From NCBI RefSeq assembly GCF_001238275.1, contig NZ_LGTB01000005.1:62001-126000 (forward strand): a stretch of 64,000 bases of DNA, written 5' to 3'. Positions 11,035 to 19,777 of this stretch are shown in pieces; the stretch's first letter is position 1, and every line of letters begins with the position of its first letter. This DNA is from Bradyrhizobium viridifuturi (GTDB lineage: Bacteria; Pseudomonadota; Alphaproteobacteria; Rhizobiales; Xanthobacteraceae). The notes under the pieces are model-generated. The model saw nothing but the letters and a program-made list of their open reading frames with translations. It was not told where the DNA came from and made no database searches. The position numbers were made by a program, and so were the translations under genes.

Positions 11035-12123
11035 TCATGTCGCCGTAATGGCGTGTCGATCCGCAGCATATAAGGATCGTACTGCCTCTTCCGCACATGC
11101 TGGTCCAAAGCGAAACCCATTACCCGAGCCACCGCCAATCACATGCAAACCTGCGATATCTTTCGCAGGACGGGAAAACGGGACACCATCCGCCGAATAG
11201 CAGTCGCAGAACACACGTGCTGACTCCACCGCCGGCACCTTGGAGGAACACCACTTGGCCAGAATTGCGTTGGCACGCGCGAGATCATCCGAACTGAGCC
11301 GCAGCTCGTCGGAAACCGGCTTCACATCCCATTCCTGCGAGGTAAAGCTGAACAGCCAGTATCCTTGCTCGATCATGGGAATGAGGAACGCGTAGTCATC
11401 GAAGAGCCCAATCATTGGACAGTTCGGCGTGGGCCGTACGGCCAAATGGAGCGCGACGACCTTCTTGACTCGCAACCCCGGTTCGTCTGTTAGGTGCTGA
11501 CGCAACGGCGACTCCGGTAACCATGGCCCGATTGCGAGAATCACCCGCTTCGCCGAGAGTTCGCTGTTATCAGAGGTCTGGAGAAGAATATTGCGTGGCC
11601 CCTTCCGTATTTTTGTAATCGATGTACTCTCTCTTATCGACACTCCCTTGATCTTGAGCCTTTGAGTCAGATCCTGAACGATGGAATCGACTTGACAGTA
11701 CGAACCACGATCCAACACGACGGACACATCGTCGGGAACCACGAACTGCTCCAGCGATAATAGCCTCTCGACCAGAGCGAAGGATGTTGATAGGCTCAGC
11801 TGGCCCGCGCTGCCCTGTTTCGCCAGTTCGCCGGGATTGCGCGTCAACCAAAACACATCACAGTCTCGCCCCTTGGGCCATTGTCCGTCGGGATAGATCC
11901 CGCGCCAGAATTTCGAACCACAGTCGATGAGGCTTCTTTCCTTCTGGTTACGACAGATGTTGATCTGGATCCCAGGCGCAAACCCGCTCGTACCAGATCC
12001 AACGATATCTCGTTCGGCGATGACTATTCTTTTTTCCGGGCCATCGCTCGCTGCGATGAAGGCAGAACTGAGGCCCATAATGCCAGCCCCGATGACTGCG
12101 AGGTCATAGATCTTGTCAGTCAT
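11035..12123 (-). CDS. FAD-dependent D-amino-acid oxidase/dehydrogenase-family protein (Spb39-like role)
   Basis: 362 residues of the DAO family. The Rossmann motif VIGAGIMGLSSA (10-21) binds FAD, AKRVILAIGPWL is the second FAD segment, and GLHVIGGGSGNGFRFGP closes the FAD site. In the s56-p1 pathway the DAO-like Spb39 oxidatively cleaves the N-N linked lysine-glycine adduct to free hydrazinoacetic acid. The same neighbours (N-hydroxylase, cupin, MetRS-like protein) are present here, so an equivalent role is inferred. The ATG overlaps the cupin stop by four bases (ATGA). Confidence 0.85.
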   Translation of the reverse strand: MTDKIYDLAVIGAGIMGLSSAFIAASDGPEKRIVIAERDIVGSGTSGFAPGIQINICRNQKERSLIDCGSKFWRGIYPDGQWPKGRDCDVFWLTRNPGELAKQGSAGQLSLSTSFALVERLLSLEQFVVPDDVSVVLDRGSYCQVDSIVQDLTQRLKIKGVSIRESTSITKIRKGPRNILLQTSDNSELSAKRVILAIGPWLPESPLRQHLTDEPGLRVKKVVALHLAVRPTPNCPMIGLFDDYAFLIPMIEQGYWLFSFTSQEWDVKPVSDELRLSSDDLARANAILAKWCSSKVPAVESARVFCDCYSADGVPFSRPAKDIAGLHVIGGGSGNGFRFGPACAEEAVRSLYAADRHAITAT

Positions 12124-12461
12124 TGAGTTTGTTTCCAGGAGATGGACAAGGCGCTCAGCACTTCGCTGCCACTATTCCGCAAATGATGGGTTTGATTTGG
12201 TCGCAGAAACACCAGATCGCCGGCCTTCACGGCCAACTCACCATCGTCGGTCACGACCTGACCGCGCCCGCTCGTGATCCGCCAGATCTCGGTGGATGGA
12301 TGAGAATGAGGCGTCGACACCGCGAGTGGATCGAGGCGGAATTCGATGAATTCAACCGGAACGGTGATCTCCGGATCATTTATCCCTTCGACGTCCTGTA
12401 CCAGTACGCCGGGGCTGTAGACCGTTACGTCCCCTAACGTCATCAGCTGAGCATTCTTCAC
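12120..12461 (-). CDS. small cupin protein (stand-alone hydrazine-synthase cupin candidate)
   Basis: Single-domain cupin of about 113 residues. The metal motif is complete: HSHPSTEIW (H-x-H-x4-E) and NQTHHLRN for the last His, with GDLVFLRPNQ between. I chose the GTG at 12461 because GGAG lies seven bases before it; the frame stays open up to 12542. In Spb40-type hydrazine synthetases a metal-binding cupin domain, fused to a MetRS-like domain, rearranges an amino-acyl hydroxylamine ester into an N-N bond. Here the cupin is a separate gene in the same operon, which suggests a split version. Stop overlaps the oxidase start. Confidence 0.82.
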   Translation of the reverse strand: MKNAQLMTLGDVTVYSPGVLVQDVEGINDPEITVPVEFIEFRLDPLAVSTPHSHPSTEIWRITSGRGQVVTDDGELAVKAGDLVFLRPNQTHHLRNSGSEVLSALSISWKQTQ

Positions 12462-12513
12462 GGGGTATCTCCAATCATGCAACTCGATCAGACATGCAGC
12501 CCATTGCCGATCC

Positions 12514-13848
12514 TCAGCGGGCGCTCTCAGGCACCGCACCATGCCACTTGAGAGCTCCTGTTGCAGGCCCGCAATCGTAAGCTACCCGACCAATGATCGA
12601 ATTGAGCACCGTTGCGGCGCGCCAAGGAACCAAACTCAGATTTGTGTCGGCGATGCCATGTTGAAATCGTGCACCATTCTGGACGTATAAGCGGCAGCTT
12701 TCGGGGCCATCAAACCGGGCCCGGAACTCCTTGCCGACCACGATCTCCCGAGAGCCGCCAGGCGCACTCACAATCGAAAGCCGGTTTGCGACCGGCTCCA
12801 GAAAGGAAGGGATTTCGGTCCGATAGCCCGTGGCCAGCACGATAATGTCGGCGACATGTTCTGTGCGAACGCCGGTGGCCTGCTGGCGCACCCCCAGGCG
12901 AAATGGAGATATGGCACGGAGCTCTTCGGCCATGGTGTCGACGCGTATTTCCACCTGAGCGGGATACGAACCTCGACGAACTTCGCGGTCGTAAAGTGCG
13001 TTGTAGATCGCGCGCAGTGTCGATGGGTTGACGCCATCGCTCGCCAAAGCCTGCCGTTCAAGGGTTTGCTCTCTGACGGCTTCGCTTTGTTCAAGGAACC
13101 ATCCGTCATACTGTGGAAAGAACCACTCATTGACGAAGGGACTATCTTCGAGAGCAAATATGCTTGCGCGGCGCGTGACCCAGGCCAAGGCTCCCAGCGC
13201 ACCGCATGCTCCGGTTAGCAGATGAAGAAATAGTTCTGCTCCGCTTTGGCCACCACCTACCACAACAACACGCTTGCTGGAGAACTCACGGCGCCGCAGG
13301 AGGAAGGTACTCGCGTGAAACAGCTGATTCTCCGGTGCATTTCTGCTCCAGTCGGGAACAAAGGGCACCCGGCCTACGCCGACCACTGTCGTACGGGTCT
13401 GATAATTGCGGCGATTGGTAGCGATACTGAACGCCTCGCCGCGTAGTTCGACTGCAATGACCTCTTCGCCGAATTGAACGTTCGCAAGCTTTTCGCCCGC
13501 CCATTTCAAATAATCTTCAAATTCGCTCCGGCCAACCGAAGCGATACCTCGAACCATGGCTTGATAAAGCCGTTTTTTCTCGTGCAGGTAGGCGAGAAAA
13601 CTATATGCACTTGTCGGATCTGCCGGTGTTACCAGGTCCTTTAAGGGGCTGGTTTGCATGAAAGCCCCATCTAGAAGCAAACCCGGATGCCAACTTAGCG
13701 TCTCCGATCGTTCTAGGATATGTACGGAAATTTCCGGAATCGGGGCCGCGAGCGCTGCCAGGCTCAGATTCGCCGGGCCTGCGCCGATTGCCGTTACCTG
13801 ATGACCGCTGCCCTTCTTTGACATCACGCTATCCGTAAGATCAGCCAC
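12514..13848 (-). CDS. L-lysine/L-ornithine N-monooxygenase family (SidA/IucD/PvdA-like)
   Basis: Flavin N-hydroxylating monooxygenase of 444 residues, the usual length. It has FAD motif IGAGPANLSLA (21-31), the family signature WHPGLLLDGAFMQTSPLKDLVTPADPTSAYSF, NADPH motif VVVVGGGQSGAE and the C-terminal ATGY motif. These enzymes hydroxylate the side-chain amine of lysine or ornithine. Most relatives serve siderophores, but no NRPS or NIS siderophore synthetase is nearby; with the cupin, MetRS-like and DAO genes the pattern is that of hydrazine synthesis, where N6-hydroxylysine is the first intermediate. GTG at 13848 directly abuts the transporter stop; ATG at 13824 is an alternative. Confidence 0.9.
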   Translation of the reverse strand: MADLTDSVMSKKGSGHQVTAIGAGPANLSLAALAAPIPEISVHILERSETLSWHPGLLLDGAFMQTSPLKDLVTPADPTSAYSFLAYLHEKKRLYQAMVRGIASVGRSEFEDYLKWAGEKLANVQFGEEVIAVELRGEAFSIATNRRNYQTRTTVVGVGRVPFVPDWSRNAPENQLFHASTFLLRRREFSSKRVVVVGGGQSGAELFLHLLTGACGALGALAWVTRRASIFALEDSPFVNEWFFPQYDGWFLEQSEAVREQTLERQALASDGVNPSTLRAIYNALYDREVRRGSYPAQVEIRVDTMAEELRAISPFRLGVRQQATGVRTEHVADIIVLATGYRTEIPSFLEPVANRLSIVSAPGGSREIVVGKEFRARFDGPESCRLYVQNGARFQHGIADTNLSLVPWRAATVLNSIIGRVAYDCGPATGALKWHGAVPESAR

Positions 13849-15066
13849 TTAACATTCCCGGCGGGTCGAAAACGCTTGAATTGCTAGAACGATTCCATTG
13901 CCACCGATAAGCGTCATCATGCTCTTCAGCAGGTCATCGAAGCTGTGGGCGCTCACGATCTGCCCGGCGATATATGGAAATCCGAATAGGCCAACGAAGT
14001 AGGAAAGCGTGAAAACCTGAGAAGCAACCGCCAATGATGTCCCGTCTGTACCTGCAATGAGGACAACCATACCATTCAGAGTCGAATAGCTAAGTCCGTA
14101 TCCAAGGGCGAACATCGCTGTACCGAGGATGTAGATCTCCGCACTCCCTGCATTCATCAAAAGCAAGAATAGTCCCGCCATGGTGCACAAGATGAGAAAC
14201 GCAGCGATCCACTCAAGCCGGACTTTTCCGATGACCGGCGCCACCGCGAAGCGCATGAAAACGGCTGTCAACGTGAAGACGAGAAAGAATGTATCGGCGG
14301 ATTGCCCCCGCGATGAAGCGTAAAGCGTCTGGAACGTGGACAGACCGGAAAACACGCATGCGCCGATTCCGATCATGACGATCGGATAACGCGTATTCGA
14401 CTTGAAGGCCTCCCGCACGCCCTCAAACGTGAGTCGAACAGCCGCCATTTTGATCTGAGGAGCCTGCGCCAGTGCCCTGCTAGCAAACTCCAGCAGCATG
14501 GCGCCAACGAGACATGCAGCCGCGAATAGAGCGTACGCTGCGATATAGGTTCCGAAAATCTCCACGACCGTGCGCCCCAGGGGAACAGCAAGTCCGATCC
14601 CCAGCATCTGGGATCCGGAAAGCAAGGTGAGATATTTGACACGAGCCGCAGGGCGCACGCGTTCTAGGATTTGAAGCGGCGCCAGCATATAGAAGATTGA
14701 CCATCCAATGCCGAGCGAGAGCCCGCCGAAATAAGCGAGGAACAGAGAAATTGGAGCCGCTGCAAAGCAGATCATTGCAATTGCCATCACCACGGCGGCA
14801 AGGATGATCGTTCGCATCAACCCGCATGAATCGGCGATCCGGCCAGCCACAAACGAACATAGTATTGTCGCGACCGTACCGGTCGAAATAATTGTTCCTG
14901 CTATGGATGCGCTCTGTGGAGCCGAGCGGAGAGCATCCACGAAAAAAAAGCTCGCCCCATAGGACGCGGCCACATTGATGCTACCAAGCATGAATGGAAT
15001 CGAGACATCGAGCGGCACCTCATCGGGCAAATTCTCGGCGGTGACAATGTTCGCTGCGGCTCTCAT
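13849..15066 (-). CDS. MFS transporter, probable product exporter
   Basis: About 405 residues with some 12 hydrophobic segments and the MFS loop 2-3 signature (GRIADSCGLMRTIIL). The preferred start is the ATG at 15066, which overlaps the stop of the MetRS-like gene as ATGA. It sits between two biosynthetic genes in a tight operon, which points to export of the pathway product or self-protection. Substrate cannot be read from sequence. Confidence 0.85.
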   Translation of the reverse strand: MRAAANIVTAENLPDEVPLDVSIPFMLGSINVAASYGASFFFVDALRSAPQSASIAGTIISTGTVATILCSFVAGRIADSCGLMRTIILAAVVMAIAMICFAAAPISLFLAYFGGLSLGIGWSIFYMLAPLQILERVRPAARVKYLTLLSGSQMLGIGLAVPLGRTVVEIFGTYIAAYALFAAACLVGAMLLEFASRALAQAPQIKMAAVRLTFEGVREAFKSNTRYPIVMIGIGACVFSGLSTFQTLYASSRGQSADTFFLVFTLTAVFMRFAVAPVIGKVRLEWIAAFLILCTMAGLFLLLMNAGSAEIYILGTAMFALGYGLSYSTLNGMVVLIAGTDGTSLAVASQVFTLSYFVGLFGFPYIAGQIVSAHSFDDLLKSMMTLIGGNGIVLAIQAFSTRREC

Positions 15067-16874
15067 GGTGCAACTATTCCCGGGAGGCATCCATCAATGT
15101 CTGCGGCCGTCAAGCTGCGCCCATCGATTCTTGGTACCCTTCCGCTTCGTACGGATGAGGGTCGCGCAGCGCAGGCTGCGATGGGATGTCCTTCATGGCC
15201 GAGCCAGTGCCACAGAGCTTCCGTTATCCTCGGCATCAGCGGCCAGCCCAGTATGCTGAAGCCCATCAGCCATGTGTAAGCGATCTGATAGTGCGGATTG
15301 GAATCAAGACAATCGAGCCATTCGGTTACCGATCTGGACACGTGCGACACGCGCAGACGATCTAGCGAGAGGGCTGAGCACTGTTGGTTGTACAGCCGGT
15401 TCAGCGTGAGCATCATCGCATCATCTACGTGACACGCGGCAGAAGACGGCATCGCGTTGATGATGTCCGTACAACGATTGAAGACCACAGCGCTCTTGTC
15501 GAGAATCGCATTGTAGCGATCAATCAATTGCTTCGGGTTCAGATCCGTCTCCGCTTCTTCGGGGCAGATTTCCGACAGACACACTCTGAGAATATCGATA
15601 GATATATCCGGCACCTGAGCGATTTCACCCGCCCATATCACGTGGCCGCGACTGGTAGAGAACTTCGATCCGTTCAACAAAAGAAAATGATTGAAGAAAA
15701 TTCGGTCAAATTGACGAAAGGACTCCTGACCCAATGCACATCCGGTAACTCCCACGAGCATCGGGATTGTATTGTCGATACCGGTCGCGCCGATCAGGAA
15801 AGTATCGGAATTGCGCGCAAAGGCACTTGGCGTGCCGGATGCCTCCGCATCTTTATGCCCACAATAGAGGGAATGAGCGTAGAGCAACGAGGAGTAGCTA
15901 AACAGGATCTGACGTGTGTTGAACTGCTGCGAATTCCAAGCCATTCCATGCAGGCCAGGAACGGTCAACCGCATTCGCTGCCCTTTACGTGCGATATATC
16001 GCCTCCCTATCTCCACAAAGCCAGGTTCGATAGCCGCATCGTCCCACGCCCGGACGAGTTGGTCGTTTCGTGTAATTGTGAGAAAGGCAGAGATGTTATC
16101 TGTCCATTCTACGATCCGTCCTCGCCTCGACACCGGATTTCGTGCTTCGTCTGGCTCGAAATGATCTCCACACTGTTCGCAGAAGAAGCTCCCTGCGGAT
16201 GCTCCGCATACGGGGCAGGTTCCGCCAAACCAGCCTCCAATGCAAAAACGCTCTTCCGTTGGCGTCAGAGCAGAGCCGGCATCGTCGACGGGTAGCCGCG
16301 CTGCGCGAAACTCCAGCGATCCTGCTGCAGATAGCGCCTCCATGAGCGCGTTGCTGACATTGGAGAACCGCTGAAGATTTTTGCCATGGGCTGGATCATC
16401 GAAATGATCGAAAACGATCCCTAGTGAGGCGAGATCACGAGCAATCTCGACATGGAAGCCATGAGCCAAGTCCGACGGGTCGATGTTCTCGCGCGCTGCT
16501 CGGACTAGAACATGGTTTTCGAAACCGTCGGTCGTCAGACCGGAGCGAACATGATGCCCTGCCCTCTTCAGGTGCCTTTGTACGACGTCCATTCTGAGAA
16601 ATGGCCCGGCAGCGTGGCCAAGATGTGCCCTGCCGTTAGCCGTCAAGTTGACGGGCGAGATATATACGTCAGCGGGGTTCGCATTCGCTACGCTTAGCGG
16701 CGCGATGATTGGGCTTCTTCTCATATCTGCACATGACATCCAGTAACAGATCCTGAAAACACCCGAATAGACATCCAGATAGCCCACCACGGCAACGGGA
16801 ATACGCGCGCGGCTCGATAGGTTATGGATCCCATCGGGTGCGGATTTCGAGTCAGAATGTTCAAAGCGTGTCAC
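15063..16874 (-). CDS. methionyl-tRNA synthetase-like amino-acid activating protein (hydrazine synthetase MetRS part)
   Basis: Class I aminoacyl-tRNA synthetase fold, 603 residues. HLGH at 84-87 replaces HIGH, KFSTSRG at 404-410 replaces KMSKS, and a zinc knuckle uses Cys 220, 223, 232 and 235. An operon paralog with a divergent signature is unlikely to be the housekeeping MetRS. In Spb40-type enzymes a MetRS-like domain adenylates an amino acid (glycine) and transfers it to an N-hydroxy-amine, and a fused cupin then forms the N-N bond. Here the cupin is separate. The first start is GTG 16874; ATG codons at about 16739 and 16724 would remove about 45-50 poorly conserved residues. First gene of the operon, with a sigma-54 promoter upstream. 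Confidence 0.88.
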   Translation of the reverse strand: MTRFEHSDSKSAPDGIHNLSSRARIPVAVVGYLDVYSGVFRICYWMSCADMRRSPIIAPLSVANANPADVYISPVNLTANGRAHLGHAAGPFLRMDVVQRHLKRAGHHVRSGLTTDGFENHVLVRAARENIDPSDLAHGFHVEIARDLASLGIVFDHFDDPAHGKNLQRFSNVSNALMEALSAAGSLEFRAARLPVDDAGSALTPTEERFCIGGWFGGTCPVCGASAGSFFCEQCGDHFEPDEARNPVSRRGRIVEWTDNISAFLTITRNDQLVRAWDDAAIEPGFVEIGRRYIARKGQRMRLTVPGLHGMAWNSQQFNTRQILFSYSSLLYAHSLYCGHKDAEASGTPSAFARNSDTFLIGATGIDNTIPMLVGVTGCALGQESFRQFDRIFFNHFLLLNGSKFSTSRGHVIWAGEIAQVPDISIDILRVCLSEICPEEAETDLNPKQLIDRYNAILDKSAVVFNRCTDIINAMPSSAACHVDDAMMLTLNRLYNQQCSALSLDRLRVSHVSRSVTEWLDCLDSNPHYQIAYTWLMGFSILGWPLMPRITEALWHWLGHEGHPIAACAARPSSVRSGRVPRIDGRSLTAADIDGCLPGIVAP

Positions 16875-17017
16875 ATACTCTTTGAGTACTTGACGCTCTC
16901 CTAGCTGGACGGTTCACGTATCGGTTCACCTCAGCTCGCAACCTGGCCAACCTCTTCACCTTTGCTTAGTCAATCGAACTGATCGCTCCTGGAACGATCG
17001 AGATGTCGCCGTGAAGA

Positions 17018-17034
17018 AGCAAGTGACGCGCCAA
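17018..17034 (-). promoter_or_regulatory. sigma-54 (RpoN) promoter candidate for hydrazine-type operon
   Basis: Reading the minus strand: TTGGC-N7-TTGCT, an almost perfect -24/-12 element with the correct ten-base spacing between GG and GC. It lies about 145 bases upstream of the first possible start of the MetRS-like gene. No exact NifA TGT-N10-ACA site was found in the 250 bases upstream; a near match (TGT-N10-GCA) lies near 17282. NifA control is therefore possible but not shown. Confidence 0.6.
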
Positions 17035-17949
17035 TTTAAAATCGTTGATTTTGCTCTTGCCGCGGCCTGCATTTAGGTCGACTACCGACATCTGGTCACG
17101 AACTCGACAGGCGGCTCGGCCGGGCCGGCAGGAGTCCGCCATAGGTTCTTTTCCCTTCACTCCCTTAAGAGCAACGGCGATCCGTGGGAGGGGTAGCCGG
17201 CCCCGGCCAGGCGACTGCGAGTTCACGATCTATGCCAGGCGACCATTCCGGCCCTTGCAAGGTTGCTGATGATCCCCGACCTGTGGACGAGCGCGCAGCG
17301 ATCAAATAGGCCCGCGCGAAACGGATGCACGAGCTCTCACTGCCAAGAATCCGATGGCTTGCTGCGAAAACTGCAGCGTGCCGACCAGCCGATTGCGCCT
17401 GGGAGTAGGTAGTTCCGAGCGTCGCGGAGAACCGGCCGGCCGGCGAACATGCCGACACTCGGAGGGGCGACGAACCCATTGAAGTCAACCGCAGGAGCTT
17501 AGCCCCTGTTTTTGAAAAGTTTAGACGGGTTCAGCCCGGCGCCTCGTGGGCGCTCCAATCAACCGAGACCGTACGACAGATAACGTTATTGTGCCTTACC
17601 GAGCCGCACAATCCGGGCGCAGGGCAATTCAACCTTCGAAGAGCGAGGCAGGCGTCCTCCGTCGTGCGTGAGCTGTCGGCCTCTTCCAAGGAAGCAAGAC
17701 CATTTCCAAGTAAGCAAGGCCATCTCGCTAACGTACAGCGCTTTCTCCGCAGAACTGTCCGATCTCCGCCAAGCTGCGACACCTTCGGGGCACCACCGGG
17801 ACGAATTTGCGCGGTCGAGAGCAGCAAATTCGACCTTCGATGGCTTCGGTGGTGCGCCTCAAACCAATGCAGCTTCCGATCTCGATCGCCATTGTCAGGC
17901 AAAGGCTTCGCGCCAGCACATCGGACCGACCTCCGAAGCCTCGATTTGC
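17035..17949. other. no supported gene
   Basis: About 900 bases between the hydrazine-type operon and the NopT-like gene. Open frames occur on both strands (e.g. 17531-17953 minus) but none has a recognisable domain. Confidence 0.45.
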
Positions 17950-18696
17950 TCACGTCATGCTTTGCGTGACCACCATAAATATATCAAGCCCGTTCACGTT
18001 ACTGTAACGGTCGCCAAGGCTTTTGAACAACTCGCCCATCTGGTTTGACCGAACGGAAAATTCTCCATAATTTGGATCAAACAGGGTCGTCATTCCATTC
18101 GATGTCGAGGTCGCAATTGTATGCGCGCCACGCGGTTTAAAACGCAGGCCGATCAGATAGTCCGATGGATCGTGGGTGACTTCATTCACTATCTGGGCAA
18201 TTCCGGAGGACGTTCCAAACTCATATCGAGTCTGATTGTTCGCAGGCTCTAATCCCGCCTCACGCAACATTGCGGTTTTTGCCTGAAGGTTGGTAGAATC
18301 GCCCGGCCTGTCAATTCGCAACAACGCCTTGAGCTCTTCATACCGTTGCTGCCGCACTGCCGCCGAGGCATGGCTTTGAGCGCCCGGTATCAGCGCGCTC
18401 ATTCGGGACGAAGGGCTGCTGGCGAGATTGAGGAGCCACTCCGCCGCCAAGCCGACGCAGATGCCATCGACATTGGCGCCAGGCAATTCGGCAGTTCTGT
18501 ATTGGAATAAAGTCTGGCTCGGCTCCGGTCTGCTGCAGCAGAGCCCCATTTTATCCGACAGCGCTTCGGGAGGCTGGCTCTCTTCCTGCGCGGGATCCGT
18601 AAGCGCTTGCTCGAAGTTGCTGTTGTCCGCCGACTGAACCCAGTTCGTCATCTTGATCGGCGCGCGCGTGGCTTGGCCACTTATCGGATTGAACAT
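17950..18696 (-). CDS. nopT: type III effector, NopT-like C58 cysteine protease (YopT/AvrPphB family)
   Basis: 248-residue papain-like protease. The triad is visible: Cys80 in DGICVGLAAEWL, His192 in RGAHTIATS and Asp207 in LFDPNYGEF. Upstream of the core is DKM-GLCC (48-54). In NopT and AvrPphB, self-cleavage after DKM exposes a Gly for myristoylation and Cys for palmitoylation, directing the protein to the host plasma membrane; the GLCC here keeps these features. Ser/Pro-rich N-terminus fits a type III secretion signal. A tts box lies upstream, so TtsI control is expected. The frame is intact. Confidence 0.88.
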   Translation of the reverse strand: MFNPISGQATRAPIKMTNWVQSADNSNFEQALTDPAQEESQPPEALSDKMGLCCSRPEPSQTLFQYRTAELPGANVDGICVGLAAEWLLNLASSPSSRMSALIPGAQSHASAAVRQQRYEELKALLRIDRPGDSTNLQAKTAMLREAGLEPANNQTRYEFGTSSGIAQIVNEVTHDPSDYLIGLRFKPRGAHTIATSTSNGMTTLFDPNYGEFSVRSNQMGELFKSLGDRYSNVNGLDIFMVVTQSMT

Positions 18697-18754
18697 GGCG
18701 TTCGCGTGCCTCTAGCGCATGCTTGCCTGGACGGAGTGGGGCTGGCGAGCCCTA

Positions 18755-18784
18755 CCTGCGAATCATATCGCGACAAGCTGACGA
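18755..18784 (-). promoter_or_regulatory. tts box upstream of nopT
   Basis: On the minus strand the sequence reads TCGTCAGCTTGTCG followed by a less conserved half. This matches the conserved part of the TtsI-binding tts box that precedes rhizobial type III genes. It is about 60-90 bases upstream of the nopT ATG. Confidence 0.65.
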
Positions 18785-19199
18785 CGAGCTGACGAGCAAG
18801 AACGGGTTGGAGAAGCGGCCGCAGGGCGTCTCTTGGATGGCCACCTTTTCTGCTCAGCCAGTCCCGGCCGGAATGCCGGCGCCCTGGTCGACGACTCCAA
18901 GGATACGGAGTGGTCGGACACAATCGCCGGAGGATGCAATTTTATCCCGAGCTCGAGTTTGGCGCGGCTCTCCAGACAGATTTGACGCGGCGATGGTTCG
19001 ATTCTGACGCTGTGTTCCGTCAATTCGCCAGCACCGGGCTCGCCGAGCCCGTGCGTCATCATCACCTCGTGCTTCGCTGGGCTGGCAAGCCCGCCACGTT
19101 AGGCAAACGGAAGAGCCGACACTTTCCGTTGCGGTGCGGGCTGACAATAGTGCCGAACCACTACTTTTCATCTGCCACGCGGACAATCCTTAGCCTACC
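18785..19199. other. no supported gene
   Basis: About 410 bases between the nopT tts box and the DUF7694 gene. No recognisable coding frame. Confidence 0.45.
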
Positions 19200-19622
19200 T
19201 CATAATGCGGTCGCACTCATGCACGCAAACCACATTGCCGCCTCTGATGGGCCGAGCCCAACCACGCCTACAAAGCCCGGTGGCGGCATTGGGATGTCCC
19301 GATGAGTTGGCCTCCACAGATGCAGGCAGTACCGACTGTTATTTACATATTGCGAATGTGGGGGATGCAGTTGCATCACGCATTCCTCTTCATCCCAGAA
19401 CAGGTCTTTGACGAAGCACATCTCTTCCCAATTCGGACAACGTCGCGGCGTTGAGACAGCGACATGCTCCCAGCCAGGACGGATTAATCCACTGATCCTC
19501 AGTTCACAGCCGCAAGGCCCCTGTACAACGAACATGCCACAAGGACCTGATCCTGGATGGCTGGCAAATTGGCCGTATTGTACGCGACCGGCCTCCAGCT
19601 TCTCAATTATTTTCGCCCGCAC
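19200..19622 (-). CDS. DUF7694-type small protein
   Basis: 140 residues with the segment CPNWEEMCFVKDLFWDEEECVMQLHPPHSQYVNN (about 82-116) followed by YCLHLWRP, the core seen in DUF7694 proteins of phages and bacteria. Function is unknown. The GTG start at 19622 follows AAGGAGG with good spacing, and overlaps the end of a 56-residue upstream gene, so the two are probably co-translated. The family is common in phage genomes, so it may be a prophage-derived passenger. Confidence 0.7.
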   Translation of the reverse strand: MRAKIIEKLEAGRVQYGQFASHPGSGPCGMFVVQGPCGCELRISGLIRPGWEHVAVSTPRRCPNWEEMCFVKDLFWDEEECVMQLHPPHSQYVNNSRYCLHLWRPTHRDIPMPPPGFVGVVGLGPSEAAMWFACMSATAL

Positions 19623-19777
19623 GTTTCCTCCTTTGCCTCGTGGACCGCCTTGAAGTCAATGTAGATGACATTGTTGCTTTTCAACTCGCGACTTAGCGCG
19701 TGTTCCGTCCTATTTGGGACGGCGCTCCAATACCATTCTTCGGCGAACCACCTGCTGAGAAAGCCGCAGATGTCCAT
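19607..19777 (-). CDS. 56-residue hypothetical protein upstream of DUF7694 gene
   Basis: Short frame MDICGFLSRWFAEEWYWSAV..., ATG at 19777, stop TAA at 19607-19609. It has an excellent ribosome site (AGAGGAG) nine bases before the ATG and overlaps the downstream GTG start by 16 bases, both good signs of a real gene. It is rich in Trp/Tyr at the N-terminus and acidic later; no family recognised. Confidence 0.6.
   Translation of the reverse strand: MDICGFLSRWFAEEWYWSAVPNRTEHALSRELKSNNVIYIDFKAVHEAKEETCGRK

Noticed and set aside
12514..13848. Siderophore biosynthesis locus
   Set aside because: No NRPS, NIS synthetase, acyltransferase or TonB receptor nearby; cupin, MetRS-like and DAO neighbours fit hydrazine formation better.
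15384..16295. 303-codon plus-strand ORF
   Set aside because: Lies entirely opposite the MetRS-like gene and has no recognisable domain.
15063..16874. Housekeeping methionyl-tRNA synthetase
   Set aside because: Lies inside a biosynthetic operon with altered signature motifs; a second MetRS here is better explained by amino-acid activation for hydrazine formation.
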